Source of the DNA: an uncultured Archangium sp. | GTDB lineage: Bacteria > Myxococcota > Myxococcia > Myxococcales > Myxococcaceae | Direction: 5' to 3' | DNA: 51,563 nt | Assembly: GCA_903905455.1 (NCBI GenBank) | Contig: CAIVGN010000018.1 | Span: forward strand, 1 to 51,563 | Shown here: positions 29,854 through 38,848 of the stretch, one piece after another | How positions within the stretch are numbered: the stretch's first letter is position 1 | Layout: each line of letters starts with the position of its first letter | Position numbers and translations under genes: made by a program | The notes under the pieces: generated by a model | Databases searched by the model: none | Told to the model about the DNA's origin: nothing | The model's input: only the letters and a program-made list of their open reading frames with translations

Positions 29854-30927
29854 CTACCGCCCCGCGGCGCGCAGCAGCAGCTCGGTCAGCGGCTGACTCC
29901 AGCGCGCGATGGAGTAGCGGTCGATGACGGTCTGTCGCCCGGCCGCGCCCACCCGTCGCCGCAGGTCGGCGTCTTCGATGAGCGCGGACAGTTGCTCGAC
30001 CCAATGCTCGTCGCTACCGGCGAGGAACCCATCGACGCCGGGGGTGACGATCTCCGTGTTCACCCCCACCGGGCTCATCACCGTGGCCGCGCCCATGGAC
30101 ATGGAGACCAGGCCCTTGAGGCCGCACTTGCCGCGGGTCCACTCGTCGTCGGGCAGGGGCATGAGGCCGATGTCCATCTGCCGCAGCAGGGCCAGCTCGG
30201 TCGGCGCGGTCCACGCTTCGCCCACGAGGCCCAAGGGGGCGTGGCGGAACGAGGGGTCGCCCATCACGCGGTAGGTGATGCGCTCGCCGTAGCGGGCCTT
30301 GAGGCGCTCCAGCACCGGGAGCAGGGGCTTCAGGTGCGCGAAGGTGGACGGGCTACCGCTCCAGCCGATGGTCACCGGGCCCGCCGAGGCCTTGTCGGGC
30401 GACGGCGCGAAGTGCGCGGTGTCCACGCAGGTGGGGATGACGTGGACGTTCTGCGAGTGCTGCCGGGCCCAGTCGGCGAGGTACGCGTTGCCGGCCAGCA
30501 CGGTGTGCGCGAGCCCGACGATGCGGGGGATCTTGTCGACGTTCTTGAGCCAGGCGAAGCGGCGGTTGGCGTCGGAGACGGCGTGGATCCAGATCGAGTC
30601 GTCGAAGTCGAAGACCACCGGGGCGCGGAGGTGGGCGAGCCACTCGCTCCACTCGTTGAGCATGAAGAAGGCTTCGCGCTGCACGAAGACCACGTCGGTC
30701 GGGCGCGTGAGGCTCAGGGCGCGGCGGGCGAAGGCGCGGGCGGCGATGCGGGCCTTCTTCACCGCCGAGACCGGGCCGTAGAAGTCGGCGGCCTCGGAGA
30801 CGCTCAGGGCCCCGGCGTAGTCGACCTCGATGCCGGCGCGGCGCAGGGCCGGCTCGAAGGCCTCGAAGCGGTAGCGCTGGCTGGGGGAGCGGTCTCGCCC
30901 ATGGACTCCGAGGAAGAGGAGCCGCAT
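29854..30927 (-). CDS. Glycosyltransferase, GT4-like
   Basis: The 357-residue protein has the two-Rossmann (GT-B) layout: an N-terminal VVFDFDDSIW motif, VIPTCVDTAHF linker, a C-terminal strand VTIGWSGSPST, and a nucleotide-sugar region with TRGKCGLKGLVSMSMG. The E-x7-E pair of classic GT4 enzymes is not obvious. It shares the FDFDDxI and RGKCG(L/F)K motifs with the product of 43541-44590, so these are paralogues. It would add a sugar to a lipid-linked oligosaccharide. The start is 1 base after the aminotransferase stop. Confidence 0.82.
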   Translation of the reverse strand: MRLLFLGVHGRDRSPSQRYRFEAFEPALRRAGIEVDYAGALSVSEAADFYGPVSAVKKARIAARAFARRALSLTRPTDVVFVQREAFFMLNEWSEWLAHLRAPVVFDFDDSIWIHAVSDANRRFAWLKNVDKIPRIVGLAHTVLAGNAYLADWARQHSQNVHVIPTCVDTAHFAPSPDKASAGPVTIGWSGSPSTFAHLKPLLPVLERLKARYGERITYRVMGDPSFRHAPLGLVGEAWTAPTELALLRQMDIGLMPLPDDEWTRGKCGLKGLVSMSMGAATVMSPVGVNTEIVTPGVDGFLAGSDEHWVEQLSALIEDADLRRRVGAAGRQTVIDRYSIARWSQPLTELLLRAAGR

Positions 30928-30928
30928 G

Positions 30929-32071
<1,143 letters not shown>

Positions 32072-32083
32072 AGCAGAGGGAAG

Positions 32084-32710
32084 TCAGCGGCGCGCGAGTG
32101 GCCGCGCAGGCACGCCGACGGCGGTGATGCCGCGGCCGATCTCCTTCAACACCACGGCGCCGCCCCCGATGACGCAGTCGTCACCGACGCGGGCGAGGTG
32201 GAGCAGGGTGGCCCCGATGCCGACGTGGGTGCGCTGCCCGACGTGGGCGCCGCCGCCGAGGGTCGCCGCCGGGGAAAGATGTGCGAAGTCGCCCACGCGG
32301 CATTCGTGCTCGACGATGCAGCCGGTATTCAAGATGACGCCCCGGCCCACGACGGCCTCGGCGTTGACCACCACGCGGGCCATGGCCACGGTCCCGACGC
32401 CCAGCCGCGCGCTCGGGGAGATCCACGCCGTGGCGTGAACGAAGGTGCCCACCGCGTGGCCGCTTCCCTCGACCTGCCCGGCCACCAGCTCTCGGCGGCG
32501 GTTGTCGCCGACAGCCAGGGCGATGAGCCGAGGGGGCTGGCCCCGCAGCCATTCCATGCCTCCCAACACAGGCAGGCCCAGCACCATGGTGCCGGGGTCG
32601 AGGCCATCATCGATGAACCCATCGACGTGGTGCCCGGACGATTGGACGGTCTCGGCGACGACGCGGCCGTGGCCTCCGGCACCGAAGACGAGAACAGGAG
32701 AGGAGGTCAC
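32084..32710 (-). CDS. PglD/NeuD-like sugar O/N-acetyltransferase
   Basis: The 208-residue protein has an N-terminal Rossmann-like part (VLVFGAGGHGRVVAE, GFIDD) and a left-handed beta-helix of hexapeptide repeats (VVNAEAVVGRGVILNTGCIVEHE form, then IGGGAVVLKEI). ECRVGDFAHLSPAA contains the catalytic-type His of PglD/NeuD. It would acetylate the 4-amino sugar made by the PglE-like enzyme using acetyl-CoA. The GTG start at 32708-32710 is only 20 bases from the divergent PglC-like start, so promoters must overlap coding sequence. Confidence 0.88.
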   Translation of the reverse strand: MTSSPVLVFGAGGHGRVVAETVQSSGHHVDGFIDDGLDPGTMVLGLPVLGGMEWLRGQPPRLIALAVGDNRRRELVAGQVEGSGHAVGTFVHATAWISPSARLGVGTVAMARVVVNAEAVVGRGVILNTGCIVEHECRVGDFAHLSPAATLGGGAHVGQRTHVGIGATLLHLARVGDDCVIGGGAVVLKEIGRGITAVGVPARPLARR

Positions 32711-32730
32711 GCTCGCAGTATACGGAGGGG

Positions 32731-33351
32731 GTGAACCGGGACCAGCAACTGCGCATCAAGCGGCTCGTCGACGTGGTGGGCGCCGCCACGGGGTTGGTGA
32801 TGGCCGCGCCGGCGATGGCCGCAGCCGCGCTCGCGGTGCGCGCGTCGATGGGCTCGCCCGTCTTCTTCCGCCAGGAACGCCCGGGGTTGGGTGGCCGGGC
32901 CTTCCGGCTCTTCAAGTTCCGCACGATGTCCGACGCGCGGGGCCCAGGCGGCGAACTGCTGCCCGACGAGCAGCGCCTCACGGCCGTCGGGAACTTCATT
33001 CGCAGCACCAGCCTCGATGAGCTGCCGCAGTTGCTCAACGTCCTCAAGGGCGAGATGAGCCTCGTGGGCCCGCGGCCGCTGTTGATGCGCTACCTGCCGC
33101 GGTACAGCGAACGCCAGGCGCGGCGGCACGACATGAAGCCGGGCATCACCGGGCTCACCGCGGTGCGCGGGCGCAATGCGCTCTCGTGGGCCGACAAGTT
33201 CGAGTTCGACGTGCGCTACGTGGAGGACTGGTCGTTGGCCCTCGATGCCCGGATTCTCCTCGAGACCGTGGGCCGGGTGCTGCGCCGGGGCGGCGTCTCG
33301 TCGAGTGGCCACGTGACGATGCCGGAGTTCCTGGGGAACGAGACCGAATGA
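32731..33351 (+). CDS. PglC-like phosphoglycosyl transferase
   Basis: The 206-residue protein has one N-terminal membrane or re-entrant helix (~10-35), then VFFRQERPGLGGRAFRLFKFRTM, LDELPQLLNVLKGEMSLVGPRP and KPGITGL, the signature blocks of monotopic phosphoglycosyl transferases, with the Asp-Glu pair in LDELPQ catalytic. Its short length fits PglC rather than the polytopic WbaP. It moves a phospho-sugar from UDP to undecaprenyl phosphate, the first committed step of the glycan. GTG is preceded by GGAGGGG at very short spacing. Its stop overlaps the next gene by 4 bases. Confidence 0.9.
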   Translation: MNRDQQLRIKRLVDVVGAATGLVMAAPAMAAAALAVRASMGSPVFFRQERPGLGGRAFRLFKFRTMSDARGPGGELLPDEQRLTAVGNFIRSTSLDELPQLLNVLKGEMSLVGPRPLLMRYLPRYSERQARRHDMKPGITGLTAVRGRNALSWADKFEFDVRYVEDWSLALDARILLETVGRVLRRGGVSSSGHVTMPEFLGNETE

Positions 33352-34502
33352 GCCCGCGGTTGGTGCACGTGCTCACCGTCGCCGACTCGCTGGTCTTCAT
33401 CGACACGGTGGTGCGGCGGGCGACCGAGCGGGGCTTCGAGGTGACGGTCATCACCTCCCCCGACGAGCGGCTCGAGGCGTTTGGCCGTCGCCTGGGGGTG
33501 CGCACCGTGCCCCTCGAGATGCCGCGGCGGGTGTCGCCCCTGCGCGATGGGCTGGCGTTGTCCGCGCTCCATCGTCAACTCGTGAGGCTGCAGCCGGACG
33601 TGGTGCACGCGGGGACGCCCAAGGGTGGCCTGCTGGGCATGCTCGCGGCCAGGGCGTGCGAGGTGCCGGTGCGCCTCTACCAGATGCGGGGCCTCGCCTA
33701 CGTCACCGCGCGGGGGCCGCTGCGGACGGTGCTGCAGGCCACTGAGCGCCTGAGCTGCGGCGCGGCGACGCGAATCATCTGCCAGAGCCGGTCCTTGCAC
33801 GCCCAGGCGCTCTCCGAGGGCCTCGTGAGCCCCGCGCGTTCCGAGGTGGTGTTGGAAGGCAGCAACGGGGTCGACGCCCTCGGCCGCTTCGAGCCCACCC
33901 AGCACCGTGAGGCAGGACGCGCGTTGCGCCGCCGCTTCGGCATCGGTGACGACGAGGTGGTCTTCGGGTTCGTGGGGCGCCTGGTTCGCGACAAGGGGGT
34001 CCCCGAGTTGATGGAGGCCTTCGAACGCCTCTGCGGGCTCCCCGGGCCGAAGCCGCGGTTGCTCATCGCCGGGCCCTTCGAGCCGCGCGATCCCGTGTCC
34101 GCCGACGTCAAGGCCAGGCTGGAGCAGCACCCCCAGGTGCACCTGCTGGGAGCGGTCTCCGAGGCGGCGCCGGTCTACGCGGCCAGCGACGTGGTGGTCT
34201 TGCCCTCACACCGCGAGGGCTTCCCCAACGTGCCCCTCGAGGCGGCGGCGATGGGGCTGCCGGTGATCACCACCCGGGTGCCGGGCTGCGTGGACGCGGT
34301 GGTCGAGGGCGTGACGGGCACCCTCGTCGGGGTGGACGACCCGGCGGCGCTCTGTGCGGCGATGGACAGGCTTCGCAGCGACCTGGGCTTGCGCGCGAGG
34401 CTCGGCGAGGCCGGGCTCCTGCGAGCGCGTGCCTCGTTCTCCCGCGAGCGCGTGGCCGACGCCATGGTCGACCTCTATGTGCGCGAGATGACTTCGAATT
34501 GA
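33348..34502 (+). CDS. Glycosyltransferase, GT4 family
   Basis: The 384-residue GT-B enzyme has VVHAGTPKGGLLG in the N-terminal domain, VVFGFVGRLVRDKGV at the start of the C-terminal domain, and PSHREGFPNVPLEAAAMGLPV, the E-x7-E-type donor-binding segment of GT4. It resembles PglA-type enzymes that add the second sugar onto a bacillosamine lipid, which fits its position between the PglC-like and PglF-like genes. ATG overlaps the PglC-like stop by 4 bases. The donor sugar is not predictable. Confidence 0.9.
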   Translation: MSPRLVHVLTVADSLVFIDTVVRRATERGFEVTVITSPDERLEAFGRRLGVRTVPLEMPRRVSPLRDGLALSALHRQLVRLQPDVVHAGTPKGGLLGMLAARACEVPVRLYQMRGLAYVTARGPLRTVLQATERLSCGAATRIICQSRSLHAQALSEGLVSPARSEVVLEGSNGVDALGRFEPTQHREAGRALRRRFGIGDDEVVFGFVGRLVRDKGVPELMEAFERLCGLPGPKPRLLIAGPFEPRDPVSADVKARLEQHPQVHLLGAVSEAAPVYAASDVVVLPSHREGFPNVPLEAAAMGLPVITTRVPGCVDAVVEGVTGTLVGVDDPAALCAAMDRLRSDLGLRARLGEAGLLRARASFSRERVADAMVDLYVREMTSN

Positions 34503-34571
34503 CGTAGCCGCGGCAGGGGCCTACGTGGGCATGAACTCCGACCGTTCGGTGGGGCACGAAGGGAGTTGATG

Positions 34572-36467
34572 ATGCAGGAGTCCACTCAGTGGCTGTTGCG
34601 GTACCGCCGCGTGGTCGCCGTGGCCGTGCACTTGCTGCTCTTCGTGCTCGCCCAGGCTGGCGCCTTCGGCTTGCGCTTCGAGTTCAGCATCCCCGGCGAG
34701 TACTTTCCGATCGCGTGGCTGTGGCTGGCTGCGAACGTGGCCATTCATCTCGCCGTCTTCGGCTCGTCGGGCATGTTCTCCGGGCTGTGGCGGTACACCG
34801 GGGCCCGCGACCTCGTCGCCCTGAGCCGATCCTCTGCGCTCTCGGCCCTCATCTTCTCGGTGTTCATCGTGCTCGGCGGATATCGGAACTACCCGCGCTC
34901 GATCCTGATCATCGATTTCCTGCTGACCATCATCCTCGTGGGCGGGTTGCGCTTCGGTGCGCGGTCCCTGTGGCAGCTCGCACAGTCGGTCGGTCAGAAG
35001 AAGCTCGGCGGTGAGCTCAAGCGGGTGCTGATCGTCGGCGCCGGGAACGCCGGCGAGATGATCGTTCGCGAGATGCAGAAGACGCACCGGGGCCGTTACT
35101 TCCCCGTGGGCTTCGTGGACGACAACCCCAACAAGCAGGGGGTCTCGATTCACGGCGTCACCGTCATCGGCCTGCTCGCCGATGCCGTGGCGCTGGTCGA
35201 GCGGGAGCGGGTCGACGAAGTGGTGATCGCCATCCCCTCCGCCCCCGGCAAGGAGATGCGGCGCATCGTCGACACCGTGACCCGCGCGGGCGTGCCCATT
35301 CGCACCATGCCGGGCATCGACCAGTTGATCAGCGGGCAGGTGACGCTCAACCAACTGCGCAGCGTGAACATCGAAGACCTCCTGGGCCGGGAGCCCGTGT
35401 CGCTCGACACCGAGTCCCTCAAGGCGCTCCTCGAAGGTCACGTGGTGCTGGTGACGGGCGCGGGTGGCTCGATCGGCTCGGAGCTGTGCCGCCAGGTGGC
35501 GCGCTTCGGGCCGAAGCAGTTGCTGCTGGTCGACCGCTCGGAGCCAGCCCTCTTCGAGATTCACCGCGAGCTGCGTGGCCGCCACCAGGGCCTCGACGTG
35601 GTGCCCTGCATCGCCGACATCTGTGACGCCGAGCGGGTGCGCGCGCTGTTCGCCCGGCATCGCCCCACGGTGGTGGTGCACGCGGCGGCGCACAAGCACG
35701 TGCCGATGATGGAGTGGAACCCCGGCGAGGCCATCAAGAACAACGTGGGGGGCACGAAGGTCGTCTCCGACGCGGCCAACGAGTTCGGGGTGCAGCAGTT
35801 CGTGATGGTGTCCACCGACAAGGCGGTCAACCCCACCTCGGTCATGGGCGCCACCAAGCGGGTCGCCGAGCTCTACGTGCAGGCGCTCAACCAGAAGAGC
35901 AAGACGCGCTTCGTCGCGGTGCGCTTCGGCAACGTGCTCGGTTCCGCGGGGAGCGTCATCCCCATCTTCAAGGAGCAGATCGCCGCGGGCGGTCCGGTGA
36001 CGGTGACCGACCCGGAGATGCGTCGGTATTTCATGACCATCCCCGAGGCGAGCCAGCTCGTGCTCCAGGCGGCGACCATCGGCCGGGGCGGCGAGATTTT
36101 CGTGCTCGACATGGGCGAGCCGGTGAAGATCGTCGACCTCGCGCGTGACCTCATCACCCTCTCGGGCCTCGTCCCCGACAAGGACATCGAGATCCGCTTC
36201 ACCGGGCTGCGGCCGGGCGAGAAGTTGTTCGAGGAGTTGTCGACGGTCGACGAGAAGGCCGAGAAGACCCGGCACCCGAAGATCTTCATTGGCCGGTTGC
36301 CTTCGCGTTCGCTGGAAGAGGTCACCCGCCAGGTGATGACGCTGCTCTCAGGTGTGAACGACCTCGACATCGACGCCGCGGTGCGGCGCATTCGCGACGT
36401 AGTGCCGGAGCTTCAGCGGGACATCACGCCGACCGCGCAGATCATTGCGTTGCGCCAGCGGGGATGA
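34572..36467 (+). CDS. PglF/CapD-like membrane UDP-sugar 4,6-dehydratase
   Basis: The 631-residue protein has four membrane helices (~13-130), a CoA-binding-like domain with VLIVGAGNAGEM, and an extended SDR domain. NAD-binding TGAGGSIG is at residues 295-302. The catalytic pair is Met425-Lys429 (MGATK), with Met in the usual Tyr position as in long-form dehydratases such as PglF and WbpM. It should convert UDP-GlcNAc to the 4-keto-6-deoxy sugar. ATG at 34572 has the best spacing from GGGAG; TTG and ATG codons just before it are alternatives. Its end overlaps the convergent membrane-protein gene by 26 bases. Confidence 0.9.
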   Translation: MQESTQWLLRYRRVVAVAVHLLLFVLAQAGAFGLRFEFSIPGEYFPIAWLWLAANVAIHLAVFGSSGMFSGLWRYTGARDLVALSRSSALSALIFSVFIVLGGYRNYPRSILIIDFLLTIILVGGLRFGARSLWQLAQSVGQKKLGGELKRVLIVGAGNAGEMIVREMQKTHRGRYFPVGFVDDNPNKQGVSIHGVTVIGLLADAVALVERERVDEVVIAIPSAPGKEMRRIVDTVTRAGVPIRTMPGIDQLISGQVTLNQLRSVNIEDLLGREPVSLDTESLKALLEGHVVLVTGAGGSIGSELCRQVARFGPKQLLLVDRSEPALFEIHRELRGRHQGLDVVPCIADICDAERVRALFARHRPTVVVHAAAHKHVPMMEWNPGEAIKNNVGGTKVVSDAANEFGVQQFVMVSTDKAVNPTSVMGATKRVAELYVQALNQKSKTRFVAVRFGNVLGSAGSVIPIFKEQIAAGGPVTVTDPEMRRYFMTIPEASQLVLQAATIGRGGEIFVLDMGEPVKIVDLARDLITLSGLVPDKDIEIRFTGLRPGEKLFEELSTVDEKAEKTRHPKIFIGRLPSRSLEEVTRQVMTLLSGVNDLDIDAAVRRIRDVVPELQRDITPTAQIIALRQRG

Positions 36468-37776
36468 GCGCGATGGCGGCGCGGCGAGTGGCTTCCTTCT
36501 CGTAGCGGAGCACCAGCAGCAGGATGAAGAAGAAGGGCATCATCGGCGCGCGGTAGCGGGACAGCGTGCCCATGTTGGTGGTGGCGAGTCCCGTGCCCAA
36601 GGCCAGGGCGAGCGTGAACACCGCGCAGAAGAGCATGGTCGGCGAGCCGCGGATCGCGCGGAAGATGCCGCCCAGCCCCCGTTCGCGGAGGATCTGCGCG
36701 AAGAGCAGGAGCAGAAAGCTCGCCTCGATGGCGTTGGCCAACTGCACTGCGTTGCGCGCCTCGAAGATCAAAGGGCGAAAGAGGGCGGTGAAAAGCGCGT
36801 AGGGGGCCAGGAGCAATTCGCCCGTGATGCCTCGGTCGACAACCTCGTCCGTGGGGCCCGTCGGACCTTCGATGGAGAAGTTCGAGCCACCTTCGATACC
36901 GACGCCGGCGTGGCGCTGGCGCGCGAATGAGGCGGTGGCGCTGTCGTTGTCGGCCTTGACGAAGAACCGATTGCCCAACACGAAGCCGCCGCTGCCGACG
37001 GCGAGGGCGGTGACGAGGGCGAAGGGCTTGAGCGCGGCCGAGTCGTTCGAGAAAAGCCGCGACCAGAAGTAGAAGAGCCCCGCGGAGATGCTCAGGGCCA
37101 TCAGCACGTAGGGCTTGATGACCGAGATGACCACTGCGGATACCACGACGAGGGCCACGGCCGCGCCTCGGCGATGCCCGCGGGAGAGCCACCGCAGACC
37201 GAGTACCGCAGGCCCAATCATGGTCATGACCACGGGTTCCTTGAGCAGCCCACACGACCAGAAGGCGGCAGTGGGCAGGAGCGTCGCGCCGATGAGGACG
37301 TAGGGCCGGAGCGGCGGCGAGAAGTCCTCGGACATCGCCCTGTAGAGCATCACCTTGGAAAGGTAGGACGTCACGGACAGCGAGAGCACGGCTGCGTAGA
37401 GGCTGTTGCCCACGAAGAAGAGCAGCAAGATGGCGATCGCCGACATCGACTGGGTGCTGCCGCCACCGGGCATGAACTCGATGGGCGCCGACAGTTCCAG
37501 CGAGCGAAAGAACCCCTCTACCAGTCCGGGAAAGAAGGTCCCGAAGTCGGAGCGCAGGGCATCGGCCATGGGGACCCCGGTCTCGAAGTAGCCCATCATG
37601 TCGCCGCCGCCGAAGTAGTACTTCACGAGCAGCACCTGGCCGAATCCCGACGCGATGTGGAGCGCGAAGGCCGCCGTCAGGATCTTTCCCTCCTGCGCCG
37701 AATGCCGGCGCAACACCAGGGCATGAACGCCGAGGCCGACCATGAGCACGATGGGTGCGAAGATGAAGTCTTCCAT
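36442..37776 (-). CDS. Polytopic membrane protein, polymerase-like
   Basis: The 444-residue protein has about ten hydrophobic helices, a periplasm-size loop (~285-315, including GIEGGSNFSIEG) and charged short cytoplasmic loops. Membership in a Wzy-like or glycosyltransferase family is suggested by topology and location only; no sequence motif is decisive. MSEDFSPPLRPYVLIGATLLP and a SGLLKEP-like turn are the best landmarks (WSCGLLKEPVV). It converges on the PglF-like gene with a 26-base overlap and diverges from the nucleotidyltransferase-fold gene with start codons that share bases. Confidence 0.72.
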   Translation of the reverse strand: MEDFIFAPIVLMVGLGVHALVLRRHSAQEGKILTAAFALHIASGFGQVLLVKYYFGGGDMMGYFETGVPMADALRSDFGTFFPGLVEGFFRSLELSAPIEFMPGGGSTQSMSAIAILLLFFVGNSLYAAVLSLSVTSYLSKVMLYRAMSEDFSPPLRPYVLIGATLLPTAAFWSCGLLKEPVVMTMIGPAVLGLRWLSRGHRRGAAVALVVVSAVVISVIKPYVLMALSISAGLFYFWSRLFSNDSAALKPFALVTALAVGSGGFVLGNRFFVKADNDSATASFARQRHAGVGIEGGSNFSIEGPTGPTDEVVDRGITGELLLAPYALFTALFRPLIFEARNAVQLANAIEASFLLLLFAQILRERGLGGIFRAIRGSPTMLFCAVFTLALALGTGLATTNMGTLSRYRAPMMPFFFILLLVLRYEKEATRRAAIALIPAGATQ

Positions 37777-38848
37777 GGTCTCCGGCGCTGAGTCTCCCGA
37801 CAGGGCACCCCTATTCGAAGTGCTGGCGTCTGTTCCAGCACAGCCACCGGGGTTGCGGGAAAGTCTCGCCTCGGTGGACGCCGCCGTGATGGTGGCCCAC
37901 GCCGCGCGCCACGGGCTCTCGGGGGTGGTGGCCGAAGCCGTGGTCGCCCAGGGTGTCGCCTCGGCGCTGCCCCCGGCGGACTGGGCTCAGTTGCAGGCGG
38001 ATGCGCGGGCCCAGTTCGCGCGGGGCATGAAGATCAAGCGCCTGACCTTGGCCGTCATCGACGCGCTGGCGGCGGAAGGCATCCGCCCCCTGTTGCTCAA
38101 GGGCTACGGACTGGCGTGCCGCCTGTACCCGGAGCAACCCCTGGCCCGGCCCTCGACCGACGTGGACGTGCTGGTGGCCCCCGACGAAATCCCTCGGACC
38201 CGCGCGGCGATGGCTCGCCTGAAGCTCACCGAGCAGCACGATGACTCGCTGGCTGACGTCTTCGAAGAGCACCACCACCTCTCCTTCGTCGGCCCAGGGG
38301 CGCTGGTGGAGATCCACTTCCGGCTCTTCTCGGGCTTCGGCGGCAACGTCTTCGACGATGCGGCGCTGCGGTCCAGGTTCCGTCCGGCCGAGTGCGAAGG
38401 GCGGGCCATCTCGCTGCTCGGCGCCGAAGACGAGTTTCTCTACCTCGCGACCCACGCGGCGAATCACTCCTTCCTGCGCATCTCGTGGCTGGTCGATCTC
38501 CAGCGCTACCTGGTCCTCGAGCCGACGCTCGACTGGGCCCGCATGGGGCGTGACGCACGCGAGGCTCGTTTTTCAGCCGCGGTGGGCGCGGCGCTGTGGT
38601 TGCTCGAGTCGGCGCTGGGTGTCTCGCTCCCGGGTGCGGCGGTGCGCGCCTTTGGCCTGCGGCGGTGGCGGCGCCTGGGTCATTCCCGGCTCTTCTCGCC
38701 GGGCCGGGTCGAGTCAGCCGAGTGGTCGGCGCACCGGCTGGGGGGCTTCGCGTTGCGGCTCTGGCTCGTGGACTCGCCTCGTGCTGGACTGCGCCACGCC
38801 TTCGACGGAGCGCTCCGCTTCGCCCGGCAACTCCGCGCGCGCGATTGA
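37775..38848 (+). CDS. Nucleotidyltransferase-fold protein (NTP_transf_5-like)
   Basis: The 357-residue protein carries RPLLLKGYGLACRLYP, then RPSTDVDVLV, the LLKG...R..sDiDlLV pattern of NTP_transf_5 proteins common in exopolysaccharide clusters, followed by EEHHHLSF and VEIHFRL. The chemical role of this family is not established. ATG at 37775 is preferred because it gives minimal overlap with the divergent gene; upstream ATGs at 37742, 37751 and 37763 would overlap it by up to 35 bases. The O-antigen-ligase-like gene starts immediately after its stop. Confidence 0.8.
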   Translation: MVSGAESPDRAPLFEVLASVPAQPPGLRESLASVDAAVMVAHAARHGLSGVVAEAVVAQGVASALPPADWAQLQADARAQFARGMKIKRLTLAVIDALAAEGIRPLLLKGYGLACRLYPEQPLARPSTDVDVLVAPDEIPRTRAAMARLKLTEQHDDSLADVFEEHHHLSFVGPGALVEIHFRLFSGFGGNVFDDAALRSRFRPAECEGRAISLLGAEDEFLYLATHAANHSFLRISWLVDLQRYLVLEPTLDWARMGRDAREARFSAAVGAALWLLESALGVSLPGAAVRAFGLRRWRRLGHSRLFSPGRVESAEWSAHRLGGFALRLWLVDSPRAGLRHAFDGALRFARQLRARD

